In this document: positions 11,562 to 24,628 of the stretch, one piece after another | How the letters are laid out: the number at the start of each line of letters is the position of its first letter | How positions within the stretch are numbered: the first letter of the stretch is position 1 | Source of the DNA: Oxalobacteraceae bacterium OTU3CINTB1 | Lineage (GTDB): Bacteria; Pseudomonadota; Gammaproteobacteria; Burkholderiales; Burkholderiaceae_D | Assembly (NCBI GenBank): GCA_024123955.1 | Contig: CP099652.1 | Span: 5,332,001-5,396,000 of the forward strand | DNA length: 64,000 nucleotides | Direction of reading: 5' to 3' | Made by a program: the position numbers and the translations under genes | The notes under the pieces: generated by a model | The model's input: the letters and a program-made list of their open reading frames with translations, nothing else | The model's database searches: none | What the model was told of the DNA's origin: nothing

Positions 11562-12467
11562 TTGGAACGCATGATCGCTCTGCACACCAGTCTGGCAAAG
11601 CACGACGGCTACACCGAGACGGCGCTCGAAGACGTGCGCCTGACCCGCGCCACGGAAAGCGTGACCAAGGCGCCGGCCATGTCCGACCCGTGCATCGCCA
11701 TCGTGCTGCAGGGCCGCAAGCGCGCCCACTTCGGCGACGACGTGCTGCAGTTCGACGCCGAACATTACCTGGTGGTGGCCATTCCCACGCCGTTCCTCAG
11801 CGCCACCGAGGCGTCGGTCGAGGAACCGTTCATGGGTCTGGTCATCCGCGTCGACCGCACCACGCTGGCCGACCTGATGTTTGCCATCGACCAGACGGCC
11901 AACGAAGTGCCGGCCATGCCCAAGGGAATGATGACCACGCGGATGGACCAACGCCTGCGCGAAACCGTGTTGCGCCTCATGGAGGCGCTGAACTCGCCGC
12001 TGGAGGCACGCGTGCTCGGTCCCGCCATCGTGCGTGAAATCTGCTTCCGCGTGCTGATGGGCGAGCAAGGCGCGGCGATGCGCGCCGCGCTGACCAGCCA
12101 GGGCCAGTTCGGCCGCATCGCCAAGGCGCTGCGCCGCATCCACGCCGATTGCGCGGCGGACATGGATGTCGGCATGCTGGCGGCCGAGGCCAGCATGAGC
12201 GTGCCGGCATTCCACGTGCACTTCAAATCGGTGACGCACTGCTCACCGATCCAGTATCTGAAGTCGGCCCGGCTGCACCAGGCGCGGCTGCTGATGGCGC
12301 GCAGCGACATCACGGCGCAGGCGGCGTCGGCCAAGGTCGGCTACGAAAGTCCGTCGCAGTTCAGCCGCGAATTCAAACGCTACTTCGGCCGCAGTCCCGG
12401 CGAGGAAGCCGAGGCGATGCGCCGCATGCTGGCGCCCCAGCCGGCGGAAACGGCAAGGTTGCCGTAA
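11562..12467 (+). CDS. AraC family transcriptional regulator
   Basis: A 301-residue regulator with an N-terminal AraC_N cupin-like sensing domain (about residues 20-170) and two C-terminal helix-turn-helices (about 195-290), including the conserved GYESPSQFSREFKRYFG-type second recognition region. I favour the TTG start at 11562: GGAG lies 7 bases upstream, whereas the ATG at 11571 is 16 bases away. The 179-base gap to the divergent SDR remnant (11383-11561) is the natural control region; I see no clear dyad in it. With its likely target broken, the gene may be decaying functionally though its frame is intact. Confidence 0.85.
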   Translation: MERMIALHTSLAKHDGYTETALEDVRLTRATESVTKAPAMSDPCIAIVLQGRKRAHFGDDVLQFDAEHYLVVAIPTPFLSATEASVEEPFMGLVIRVDRTTLADLMFAIDQTANEVPAMPKGMMTTRMDQRLRETVLRLMEALNSPLEARVLGPAIVREICFRVLMGEQGAAMRAALTSQGQFGRIAKALRRIHADCAADMDVGMLAAEASMSVPAFHVHFKSVTHCSPIQYLKSARLHQARLLMARSDITAQAASAKVGYESPSQFSREFKRYFGRSPGEEAEAMRRMLAPQPAETARLP

Positions 12468-12552
12468 AGATAATTTGAGGGTAGGATGCGGGGCGGATGG
12501 CATTGCAAATAAACCAATGCCGCCATTTACAGTCTCACCTTTAAGGAACTAT

Positions 12553-13071
12553 ATGCGACTCTTGATCATCGCGGCGGCCGCGCTTGCCGTTGCCGGCCCA
12601 TCGTTTGCGGCCCCTTTCGAACCCGGCGTCTATCTCGGCGTCTCCGGCGGACGCGCCTCGGTCTCGTCCAAATACGTGGACAACAGTAGTGACTTTTCGG
12701 TCGGCGGCGCGATCGGCTACCAGTACAGCCCCAACTTCGGCTTTGACGTCTATACCCGGGGCCTGAGCCTTAATCCGTTCCGCGGCATGTTCACCGAGGC
12801 AGGCTACTACCCGGATCGCACCTACGGCATCGCCGTCCAGGGCACGGTGCCGCTCAGCGAGCGCGTCAGCCTGTTCGGCCGCGCCGGCATCGGCCGCACC
12901 TCGATGCAGGGCAACCGCAGCGACCTGCCCGACCGCGATGAAACCGATCCGATGGTTGGCGTCGGCGTCAGCTACGCCTTCAACCGCCAGTGGTCGATCG
13001 GCGTGGACGCCAGCTATCTGACCAAAACCGAAGTGTCGCTGTTCTCGTTCGGCGCGCGCTTCAATTTCTAG
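12553..13071 (+). CDS. Outer membrane beta-barrel protein
   Basis: A 172-residue protein with a cleavable signal peptide (MRLLIIAAAALAVAGPSFAA, cut near residue 20) followed by alternating amphipathic strands, Gly/Tyr-rich turns and a terminal Phe, as in small OmpA/OmpW-like eight-stranded barrels. The start is fixed by AAGGA 6 to 10 bases upstream. It is likely inserted in the outer membrane; function is unknown. It is 85 bases downstream of araC in the same direction, so co-transcription is possible. Its stop overlaps the stop of the converging LysR fragment. Confidence 0.75.
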   Translation: MRLLIIAAAALAVAGPSFAAPFEPGVYLGVSGGRASVSSKYVDNSSDFSVGGAIGYQYSPNFGFDVYTRGLSLNPFRGMFTEAGYYPDRTYGIAVQGTVPLSERVSLFGRAGIGRTSMQGNRSDLPDRDETDPMVGVGVSYAFNRQWSIGVDASYLTKTEVSLFSFGARFNF

Positions 13072-13313
13072 GCGCAACCGCGCACAATCCACTCGCCCAG
13101 GCTGTCGAGCGCTTCCCACGGCTCGCGGCCGTGGGGGCGCACCAGGAAGTAGCCGCGCGCCGTGCTCAGCGCCGGCGCCGGCAGCGTGACCAACTGGCCA
13201 TCGCGCACCAACTCATCCACGAGCGGGCGCCAGCCCAGCGCCACCCCGTGTCCAGCGACCGCCGCCTGGATCAACAACGGGTAATCGCCCAGGGTCAGGC
13301 TCGGAATATCCAT
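13068..13313 (-). pseudogene. LysR family regulator, C-terminal fragment
   Basis: The 81-residue frame is the end of a LysR substrate-binding domain (LTLGDYPLLIQAAVAGHGVAL, then GYFLVRP), most like GcvA-type or choline-sulfate regulators. The DNA-binding domain and first effector subdomain are missing; similarity fades upstream of about 13345, where sequence leading to the permease remnant begins. No ribosome site precedes the ATG. It is probably the remnant of the regulator of the adjacent choline-type transport gene. Confidence 0.7.
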
Positions 13314-13401
13314 ACGATGGCGCGACGCCGCCAGCCGGCGCCGCCTTCCCGCTCTACATCGCCGGCCGCAGCCTGCTCACGCGCCAGCGCCAGGGGCTGA
13401 G

Positions 13402-14099
13402 ATGTTCGAACAACTCCATCAATATTTGCCGCTGGGAGACGCGGTCAACGCGGCGGTCCGTTTGCTCATCGATCACAACAGCGACCTGTTCGACAGCGCC
13501 GGTCGCGTCATCGAAGGTTTGGCCGGTGTCATTGAAAGTGTGGTGCAACTGGCGCCAGCATGGGTGGTGATTGCCTTTGCCGTGATCCTCGGCTGGCGCC
13601 GCCTGTCCTGGCGCTTCGCGGTTTTTGCGGGATTGTCCTTGTTGTTGATCACGGTGCTGGGCTATTGGCCGCAGACGATCGTCACCTTGGGACTGACCTT
13701 GTCGGCTACGTTGATCAGCCTGGCGTTGGGCGTGCCCATTGGAATTTTAGCGGCGAGGAACCGGCATGTGCACGCGGTGCTGCGCCCGGTGCTGGATTTC
13801 ATGCAGACCATGCCGGCCTTTGTTTATCTGATCCCGGCGGTGATGCTTTTTGGTCTGGGGCGCGTGCCGGGCATCATCGCCACGGTGATTTTCGCGATGC
13901 CGCCGACGGTGCGGCTGACCCCCATCGGGATTTTGCAGGTGGACAAGGAACAACTGGAGTCGGCGCCGGTGGTCTTGGGGGCGAAGTATTAAGCAGCACT
14001 CAGCAATTGGATGTGGGACTGGGTTTTGAGAGCGGCTTATACGTAGTGTTAGTGGCGATTATATTGGACCGCATCACACAAAGTTTCGGAGAACGATAA
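13402..14099 (+). pseudogene. Choline/glycine-betaine ABC transporter permease (ProW/ChoW type) with internal deletion
   Basis: The first frame (13402-13992) encodes a normal ProW-type inner-membrane permease start through V-D-K-E-Q-L-E-S, then runs out of frame to a stop. From about 13945 another frame supplies the family's true C-terminal part (GAGGLGGEVLSS...LDVGLGFESGLYVV...LDRITQSFG) to the TAA at 14097-14099. About 45-50 codons covering the EAA-loop end and the next helix are missing, with a frame change at the junction near 13960-13975. The product would not fold into a working permease. No ATPase or binding-protein gene is present nearby. Confidence 0.8.
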
Positions 14100-14119
14100 G
14101 GATTGCGCGTCGTATAAAC

Positions 14120-14182
14120 GAAAAAAAGCCCCATCGGCACCGAACGCGATCTTGAGCGCGTTCAGGCTGATGAGGCTTTTTA
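14120..14182 (-). terminator. Terminator of rRNA operon B
   Basis: A-tract and AGCCxCATC/GATGxGGCT outer stem enclosing a 7-bp GAACGCG/CGCGTTC stem, with T residues on the minus strand. It occupies the same place as the operon A terminator but has unrelated sequence inside, marking the end of identity between the two operons. Confidence 0.75.
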
Positions 14183-14190
14183 ATATAACT

Positions 14191-14306
14191 AGCCTGACGA
14201 TAACCTACTTTCACACTGGTTGCAGCACTATCATCGGCGCAGAGTTGTTTCACGGTCCTGTTCGGGATGGGAAGGGGTGGGACCAACTTGCTATGGTCAT
14301 CAGGCA
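14191..14306 (-). rRNA. rrf: 5S rRNA, operon B
   Basis: Same sequence and boundaries as the operon A 5S, at a constant offset of 10,517 bases. Confidence 0.93.
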
Positions 14307-14449
14307 TTGACTTGTCTGAGTGGTCGTTCCCTGTTGGGCAACGGCACTCTAATCTGGAAGTAGTAAGTAATTAGTATCTCAATACTGGGTAATGAAGTTG
14401 TGTATCAACGAACGCCTCAACGCACTTCTTATTCACCATAACCTGCTAA

Positions 14450-17337
<2,888 letters not shown>

Positions 17338-17558
17338 TAGCCCCTGCGCCGCTGACCGCGCGTCTACAAGGAGCGTTTATAGGAATAAGAAGTACTACGT
17401 TGTTGCGTTTGTTGATACATACAATCATTACCCATCGCGTCACCTGTCGGTGATGCGATCAATAAAAATTTACTTACTTCTTCCAGATTGTTAAAGAACG
17501 TACAGCACTTGATCTCTAAAAGATCAAATCTAAAGGCTTACCCTTACATTTGAACTCT

Positions 17559-17634
17559 TGGTGGAGGATGACGGGATCGAACCGACGACCCCCTGCTTGC
17601 AAAGCAGGTGCTCTCCCAGCTGAGCTAATCCCCC
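17559..17634 (-). tRNA. alaU: tRNA-Ala (anticodon TGC), operon B
   Basis: Identical 76-nt gene to operon A. The spacer between it and 23S (17338-17558) has diverged more than the RNA genes: a replaced block near 17347-17366 and another near 17534-17542. The boxA-like site is kept at 17487-17499. Confidence 0.97.
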
Positions 17635-17658
17635 TGAGATGTACTACTAGGGTAAAAC

Positions 17659-17735
17659 TGGTAGGGCTGGTTGGACTCGAACCAACGACCCCCGCGTTAT
17701 CAACACGGTGCTCTAACCAGCTGAGCTACAGCCCC
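17659..17735 (-). tRNA. ileU: tRNA-Ile (anticodon GAT), operon B
   Basis: Identical 77-nt gene to operon A, directly downstream of 16S. The short Ile-Ala spacer differs by several bases between the operons. Confidence 0.97.
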
Positions 17736-17812
17736 AAATGCTGTTCTTTATATTGACAGTCGATAAGTGTGAACGCTTGATGAGTGAACCGTTTAACGGG
17801 TTCGTGCCACTC

Positions 17813-19343
<1,531 letters not shown>

Positions 19344-19710
19344 TAATCTCTGTTACTTTTGCCGTTTTACCGGCACTCTTATTACTAAGAGGTCGCTCAC
19401 TCAAAATACTGACAGGCCACTACTTTCGTAGCGCCTACTTCATTACTTCTTGTGAACATTTGATATTTTAAGTATCGCGGAACCGAAGTCCCGCGTGCAC
19501 TTTCATCAAACGTCCACACTTATCGACTGTTAATTTTTAAAGAACGTGTATTCGGTGATACTGGTACTGCTTGCACGCTTGACAAATCGTTTTGTTCGTC
19601 AGCGCAGAAGAAAGAGTATGAAGCGTTTCGCTTATTTCGTCAACCCCTCAGCCACTTCTTCTTTTCTCGTTTCACTCTGCATTTGCATGCGTCGTTTTGC
19701 GAGGAGGCGA
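19344..19710 (-). other. rRNA operon B leader
   Basis: Transcribed leader with a boxA-like site (about 19530-19545) and the 5' processing arm. It is similar to leader A near 16S but diverged towards the promoter. No gene is supported here. Confidence 0.7.
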
Positions 19711-19740
19711 ACTATAGCAAAGCGCCCACAGGCTTGGCAA
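19711..19740 (-). promoter_or_regulatory. rRNA operon B promoter P1
   Basis: On the minus strand, -35 TTGCCA (19735-19740), 18-base spacing and -10 TATAGT (19711-19716), with a GC-rich discriminator downstream. An A-rich UP-like stretch (AGAAAAAGCGC) lies just upstream. The rest of the gap to the divergent kinase gene (19741-19875) shows nothing further that I can name. Confidence 0.75.
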
Positions 19741-19875
19741 GCGCTTTTTCTGTTCCCCTCTCCACGCCGTCCAGTCCCTATTTCTTGCAGACTGTCGCAT
19801 GGGCATGGCGCATCGCCGCCATCACCGTTACAGTTGCATCGTCACAAAACTCATACTCCAGAGTGAAAGCCTTAC

Positions 19876-21240
19876 ATGTTTCCTATGCCCAAAACGCAAG
19901 ACACCCTGAAGACCGCCGCCGCCTGGCTGCATCGCGGCTTCGATGCGACCGCCACCTGGGTGACCCAGCTGTCGTGGTGGAAGTTCCTGGTGTTCGCCGT
20001 ATTGATGCTGATCGCCGGCTCGATTCTGCAAGATGAGCTATTTTCGTCGAGCCCGGTTCAAGAGGAAGTGGTCCGCAGTGACAAAAAACGCAAAGGCGCC
20101 GACACCAATATCGTGATCGACGACAGCGGCATTCGCTTCAATATGCGCGGCAAGCGCAACAAAGATGCCGACAAAGCCGACAGCAGTGTCGACGAGAACG
20201 GCGTTCCGCGCGCCGAACCGGCACCCGCGACCGAGCCGGCACCTCCCGCCGAGCCCGAGGCGCCCGCCGAACCTGCTCCGCCAGCCACGCCGAATGTCAA
20301 ACCCGGCAAGCCCGACAAAACGATCACCCCGGCCGTCCCCGCCCTGCCCACCCTGCCTGGCGAAGAGGTCCACATCGACCTGCCGCCACAAATCGGCGAA
20401 GAATTATCCAACGCCATTGAAGAAGCGGTCGACGACGCGGCCGAGCAAAAAGTCGCCCGCTACCACGGTCAGGCATCGACCTGGTTCCGCAGTTTCGTCA
20501 CGTTGCTGGTGCTGGCCCTGTTCGGCATCAAGGCGCTGATGGGCAGCAAAAAACGCGCCGAAGCGGAAACCCAGACCGCCAACGCGGCGGTCGAGCGCGA
20601 ATCCATGCAGCGCCAGCTGAGCGAAGCGAAGATGCAGATGATGCAGGCGCAAGTCGAACCGCACTTCTTGTTCAATACGCTGGCGTCGGTCGAGCACCTG
20701 ATCGAGACAGACCCGCCGCGCGCCTCCGCCATGCAGCGCAGCCTGATCAAATACCTGCGCGCGGTGCTGCCGCAAATGCGCGACAACGCGCTGATCACCA
20801 ACCTCGGCCGCGAAGCCGACATGGTGGTGGCCTATCTGAACCTGCTGAAAATGCGCATGGAAGAGCGGCTGACGGTCGACTTCGACATCCCCGACGGCCT
20901 GCGCAGCGCCGCGTTCCCGCCGATGATGTTGCAGTCGATGGTGGAAAACGCCATCAAGCACGGCCTCGAAGCCAAGCCCCAGGGCGGCACGCTCAAAGTA
21001 CGCGCCGACGTGGCCCATAATAAACTGCGCGTCATCGTCAGCGACGACGGCCTGGGCTTTGGCGCGGTGCCCAGCGACGGCACCGGACTGGGCCTGATGA
21101 CCATCCGCGAGCGTCTGAAACTGCTGCACGGCGACCAGGGACAGCTGCTCATCGCGGCCAACAGCCCGAGCGGGGTCATCGCCACCATCGAGGTGCCGTA
21201 TCAGCTGGCCAATAAAGAACCCAAACACGAACCAAAATAA
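19876..21240 (+). CDS. LytS/YehU-type sensor histidine kinase
   Basis: A 454-residue kinase of the His_kinase (LytS/AlgZ) family. Segments: cytoplasmic N-terminus; membrane helix about 35-52; a roughly 150-residue likely periplasmic stretch that is strongly Pro/Ala/Glu-rich at about 115-145; a second helix about 206-222; a coiled linker; the phospho-acceptor motif VEPHFLFNTLASVEHL with His263; and an ATPase domain with MVENAIKHGLE (N box) and GLGLMTIRERL. The in-frame ATG at 19885 is an alternative start. It is followed after 76 bases by a LytTR response regulator, its expected partner. The extracytoplasmic region matches no sensor domain I recognise. Confidence 0.85.
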   Translation: MFPMPKTQDTLKTAAAWLHRGFDATATWVTQLSWWKFLVFAVLMLIAGSILQDELFSSSPVQEEVVRSDKKRKGADTNIVIDDSGIRFNMRGKRNKDADKADSSVDENGVPRAEPAPATEPAPPAEPEAPAEPAPPATPNVKPGKPDKTITPAVPALPTLPGEEVHIDLPPQIGEELSNAIEEAVDDAAEQKVARYHGQASTWFRSFVTLLVLALFGIKALMGSKKRAEAETQTANAAVERESMQRQLSEAKMQMMQAQVEPHFLFNTLASVEHLIETDPPRASAMQRSLIKYLRAVLPQMRDNALITNLGREADMVVAYLNLLKMRMEERLTVDFDIPDGLRSAAFPPMMLQSMVENAIKHGLEAKPQGGTLKVRADVAHNKLRVIVSDDGLGFGAVPSDGTGLGLMTIRERLKLLHGDQGQLLIAANSPSGVIATIEVPYQLANKEPKHEPK

Positions 21241-21316
21241 GAGCAATTGATTATTGCGCGGATTCGTTGAATAATTGACCAAATAACCATTCACACTTAA
21301 TAAGCTGAAACCACCC

Positions 21317-22078
21317 ATGCCTACAGCAATCATTGCCGATGACGAACGTTTGATGCGCGACCAACTGCGCATGCGCCTGGGCCAGGTCTGGCCCGAACTG
21401 GAGATCATCGGCGAGGCCAAGAACGGCGACGAGGCGATCGAACTGGTCGACCAGCTCAAGCCGGACTTCACCTTCCTCGATATCCGCATGCCCGGCAAGA
21501 CCGGCATGGAAGCGGCCACCGTGATCGGCAACAAAAGCCACATCGTGTTCGTGACCGCCTACGACGCCTACGCGGTCGAGGCGTTCGAGCGCGGCGCCGT
21601 CGACTACGTGCTCAAGCCGCCCGAGCCCGAGCGTTTGCAGATCACCGTCGACCGCCTCAAGACGCGCCTGAGCAAGCCGGCGGCCGACGTCAACGCCAGC
21701 GTGACGGCGATGCTGTCGCAACTGGCCGAGAAAATCACCGCGCCCAAGCCGGCTTATTTGCAGTGGATACAGGCCAGCATCGGCCAGGACCTGCGCATGA
21801 TTCCGGTCGAGGAAATCCTGTTCTTCCGCTCCGACGAAAAATACACCTGCGTGCAGACCGAGCGCTACGAGGCGCTGATCCGCAAGCCGGTGCGCGACCT
21901 GGCCGAGGAGCTCGATCCGGCGCTGTTCTGGCAAATCCACCGCGCCACCCTGGTCAACGTCAACGCCATCGAAGGCGTAACGCGCGACATCCGCGGCCGT
22001 CATCTCGTTATGATTAAGGGTAAGTCGGACAAGCTTGAAGTAAGCCGCAGTTTCCTGCATTTGTTCAAGCAGATGTGA
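21317..22078 (+). CDS. LytTR family response regulator
   Basis: A 253-residue two-domain regulator. The receiver domain (1-120) has acidic pocket Asp8/Asp9, phosphorylation site Asp55 in FLDIRMPG, and conserved Thr and Lys in VFVTAYDAYAVEAFERGAVDYVLKP (split: residues about 77-100). The C-terminal LytTR DNA-binding domain (about 150-250) includes the FFRSDEKYTCVQT and FWQIHRATLVNVNAI features. It is the cognate output of the upstream LytS-type kinase. A strong hairpin follows the stop by 12 bases. Confidence 0.88.
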   Translation: MPTAIIADDERLMRDQLRMRLGQVWPELEIIGEAKNGDEAIELVDQLKPDFTFLDIRMPGKTGMEAATVIGNKSHIVFVTAYDAYAVEAFERGAVDYVLKPPEPERLQITVDRLKTRLSKPAADVNASVTAMLSQLAEKITAPKPAYLQWIQASIGQDLRMIPVEEILFFRSDEKYTCVQTERYEALIRKPVRDLAEELDPALFWQIHRATLVNVNAIEGVTRDIRGRHLVMIKGKSDKLEVSRSFLHLFKQM

Positions 22079-22089
22079 CGACGATCCAT

Positions 22090-22110
22090 GGACGCCGGCG
22101 CCCGGCGTCC
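22090..22110. terminator. Strong 9-bp hairpin after the response regulator gene
   Basis: A perfect GGACGCCGG/CCGGCGTCC stem with a 3-base loop lies 12 bases beyond the stop. There is no T-tract, so it may stabilise the mRNA end or attenuate transcription rather than act as an intrinsic terminator. Confidence 0.45.
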
Positions 22111-22192
22111 GCTTGAGACACGTCAACAGGATTGAAAAGAGATTGCGCTACTGTATCGGTTGCAGCCGCCCTCTCCGGCTGAGGGATGCCGC

Positions 22193-23383
22193 ATGAAAAC
22201 GCCCGGCCAAGCCAGATCGTTATTCAAGCTGCCCGCCATCAGCGTCGGCGCAGCCTTGTTCGCCCGCTTGTCGTGGCGCCTCGGCTGGTTCTGTTCCAGC
22301 GCCGCCTCCGCCGCGCACAAGCGCAGCCGGGGCATTATCCAGCACGCCAGCGACGCCATCATCATCACCGACGAGCACCAGCACATTTTGCAGGCCAACC
22401 CATCGGCCGCCGCCATGTTCGGCACCACGGTGCAAGCCATGGAAGGCGTACCGCTCCAGCAATTCATTCCGCGCGACCAGCGCCAGACCGGCGGCAACGC
22501 ATCCCCGCATTACTTCGGCTCGACCGGCATCCGCCTGCGCATGAAGGGGCGGCGCGCCAGCGACTACGCGGTCACCGGCACGAAGGCCAACGGCCAGCAC
22601 TTCCCGCTTGAGGGCTCGATCTCATCGCTGTCGGAAAACGGCCACCAGATCTACACCATCATCCTGCGCGACATCACCGAGCGCAAGCAGGTGCAAGAAC
22701 AGCTCGAGCAGTCGTACTCGCAGTTGCGCGAACTGTCGGCGGCGCTGCAAACGATACGGGAAGAGGAACGCAAGCACATCGCCCGCGAACTGCACGACGA
22801 TCTGGGCCAATTGCTGGCGACGTTGCGGGTCGATCTGGCGCTGCTGCAACAGAAGTCGAGCGGCGATCCGGCCGCGCGCAAGCTGCAGGCGGGCATGGAC
22901 GATCTGCTGATGTCGGCCATCACGTCGCTGCGGCGCATCGCCAGCAATCTAAGGCCGCGCGCGCTCGACGAGGGTGGTTTGTATTTTGCGCTCGAAAGCC
23001 TGCGCCAGGAATTCGTGTCGCGCTACGGCATCTCTTGCCGGTTGCACGCGAATGAAGAGGATCTGATACTCGATGACGCCTACAGCACGGCCATCTTCCG
23101 CATCGCGCAGGAAGCGCTGACCAATATCACGCGCCACGCGGAGGCGCAAAATGTCGAGCTGTCGCTGCGGCGCTCGGAATCGTCGCTGCAAATTTCGATC
23201 CACGACGACGGTCGCGGCATCGCCGAACAGGACATGGACAAGGCATCGTCCTTCGGCCTGATCGGGATGCGCGAACGGGTCTGGGCACTGCAAGGCGACA
23301 TTTCCATCCTCAGCGATGGCGGCACCCGGATCATCATCCGGTTGCCGCTGCGGTCTCAGGAAAGCGCCTTCGATCCTGCTTAG
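22193..23383 (+). CDS. PAS-domain sensor histidine kinase, NarX/UhpB (HisKA_3) type
   Basis: A 396-residue kinase. A weakly hydrophobic N-terminus is followed by one PAS domain (about 48-165, ending in TIILRDITERKQ), a dimerisation/phospho-acceptor helix with His201 in ARELHDDLGQLLATL, and an HATPase_c domain (FRIAQEALTNITRHA, DDGRGI, FGLIGMRERV). I chose the ATG at 22193 because GAGG lies 8 bases upstream; a TTG at 22160 opens the same frame. No LuxR-type response regulator, the normal partner of this class, is nearby, so it is an orphan here. The last codons overlap the converging porin gene by 4 bases. Confidence 0.82.
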   Translation: MKTPGQARSLFKLPAISVGAALFARLSWRLGWFCSSAASAAHKRSRGIIQHASDAIIITDEHQHILQANPSAAAMFGTTVQAMEGVPLQQFIPRDQRQTGGNASPHYFGSTGIRLRMKGRRASDYAVTGTKANGQHFPLEGSISSLSENGHQIYTIILRDITERKQVQEQLEQSYSQLRELSAALQTIREEERKHIARELHDDLGQLLATLRVDLALLQQKSSGDPAARKLQAGMDDLLMSAITSLRRIASNLRPRALDEGGLYFALESLRQEFVSRYGISCRLHANEEDLILDDAYSTAIFRIAQEALTNITRHAEAQNVELSLRRSESSLQISIHDDGRGIAEQDMDKASSFGLIGMRERVWALQGDISILSDGGTRIIIRLPLRSQESAFDPA

Positions 23384-24468
23384 AACGAGTGACGCACGCC
23401 AACGTTGAAGGCTTTGTCGCCCGTACCGGCTTCGTTGTTGTTACCCACGGTGTAGCCGGCGCCGTTCTTGTTCTTGATCTTGGCGTAGGCGATGTACGCG
23501 CCGGTACGCTTCGACAGCGCATGCAGGTAACCCACGGCCCACTGATCGGCATCCTGGTTGAAGCGGGTCTTGTCGTTCTTGCGGATCGCCGACGCCATGA
23601 TGGTGCCGCTGCCGACCGGCACTTGTACGCCGATCAGAATGTCGTTGCTGTCCAGGCTGGCGCGTGGCGCGACAGCGTAGCCATAGGCGTTGGCCACCGG
23701 CAGCGCGGCGCTGTTCAGGCCCTTGTCGGCGCCGTAGGCGAAGTAAGCCTTGACGACCTGGAAGTCGTAATTGGCGGCGAACAGGGTGTTGCGGCCCGAG
23801 TCGCGGTTCGCTGCCGGGGTGGTGCCGACGGCGACGGTGTCGTTGTTACGGTTGTTGTAGACCAGACGCGCGTTCAGCGGGCCTTGTCCGTAGTTCAGGC
23901 CCAGGCCGAACTGACGGCCCGCTTCGTTGCTGCCGGCCTGCTCGCCCAGCGCGTACAGCGCTTCGGCGCTGAAGCCCGCGAACACCGGGGTGGCGTAGAC
24001 GACGGCGTTGCTGACGCGGGTGTTGGCGCCGGCGGCCGGGAACAAGTTCTTGATCGAGCCAGCGTAGCCGGCGCCGAACGGGTCGGCCACCTGGCTCATG
24101 GCGTTGTACAGCATGGTGTACTGGCGGCCCAGGGTCAGGGTACCGGCTTCCTTGCTGCGCAGACCGACGAAAGCCTGACGGTTGAACAGTGCGTTGTTGG
24201 CATTGTCCAGGGTGCCATCATCGACTTTCAGGCCGGTTTCGATCTGGAAGATCGCCGACAGGCCATTGCCCAGGTCTTCGGTGCCGCGGAAACCCAGACG
24301 CGACTGGCTGCCGATACCGCTGGTGACTTTGGTCACGCTGCCGGCCGAGCCGCCGCGCTCGCTGACGATACCGGCATCGACGATACCGTAGATCGTGACG
24401 TTCGATTGAGCTTGCGCCTGCGCTGCGAAACCGCCGATGATCATTGCTGCCAGAGTAAGTTTTTTCAC
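23380..24468 (-). CDS. Gram-negative general porin
   Basis: A 362-residue trimeric-type porin of the betaproteobacterial OmpC/Omp32-like family. It has a signal peptide (MKKLTLAAMIIGGFAAQAQA) followed by SNVTIYGIVDAGI, the typical first strand, plus the L3-like region and the C-terminal V-G-V-R-H-S-F ending used for outer-membrane assembly. It forms a diffusion channel for small solutes. It is a single gene with a 160-base upstream gap (24469-24628) that presumably carries its promoter; a TTGTCA element is seen there, but no clear -10. It converges on the NarX-type kinase gene. Confidence 0.92.
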   Translation of the reverse strand: MKKLTLAAMIIGGFAAQAQAQSNVTIYGIVDAGIVSERGGSAGSVTKVTSGIGSQSRLGFRGTEDLGNGLSAIFQIETGLKVDDGTLDNANNALFNRQAFVGLRSKEAGTLTLGRQYTMLYNAMSQVADPFGAGYAGSIKNLFPAAGANTRVSNAVVYATPVFAGFSAEALYALGEQAGSNEAGRQFGLGLNYGQGPLNARLVYNNRNNDTVAVGTTPAANRDSGRNTLFAANYDFQVVKAYFAYGADKGLNSAALPVANAYGYAVAPRASLDSNDILIGVQVPVGSGTIMASAIRKNDKTRFNQDADQWAVGYLHALSKRTGAYIAYAKIKNKNGAGYTVGNNNEAGTGDKAFNVGVRHSF

Positions 24469-24628
24469 TTGATGTTCTCTACTGAAGGTTGAAAGAAAGC
24501 TGCACGGGGCGAATCATGCCTATCAATTACTTCAACAATGTGACAACACCAATTTGTTGTAAATCAACATCACTCATGAAAAAAAAGGTAACGCGGCAGC
24601 GTTGATCCCCTATCTACCTTCGAACCGC

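Noticed and set aside
9179..14110. Inter-operon segment as a prophage or integrative island
   Set aside because: No integrase, transposase, attachment repeats or phage genes were seen. Loss by deletion between rRNA repeats is a simpler explanation for its state.
17550..17756. A 68-codon plus-strand frame across tRNA-Ala and tRNA-Ile of operon B
   Set aside because: It is a translation of antisense tRNA sequence (the familiar GSNRRPPACKAGALPAEL and VGLEPTTPALSTRCSNQ artefacts). Operon A has no matching frame.
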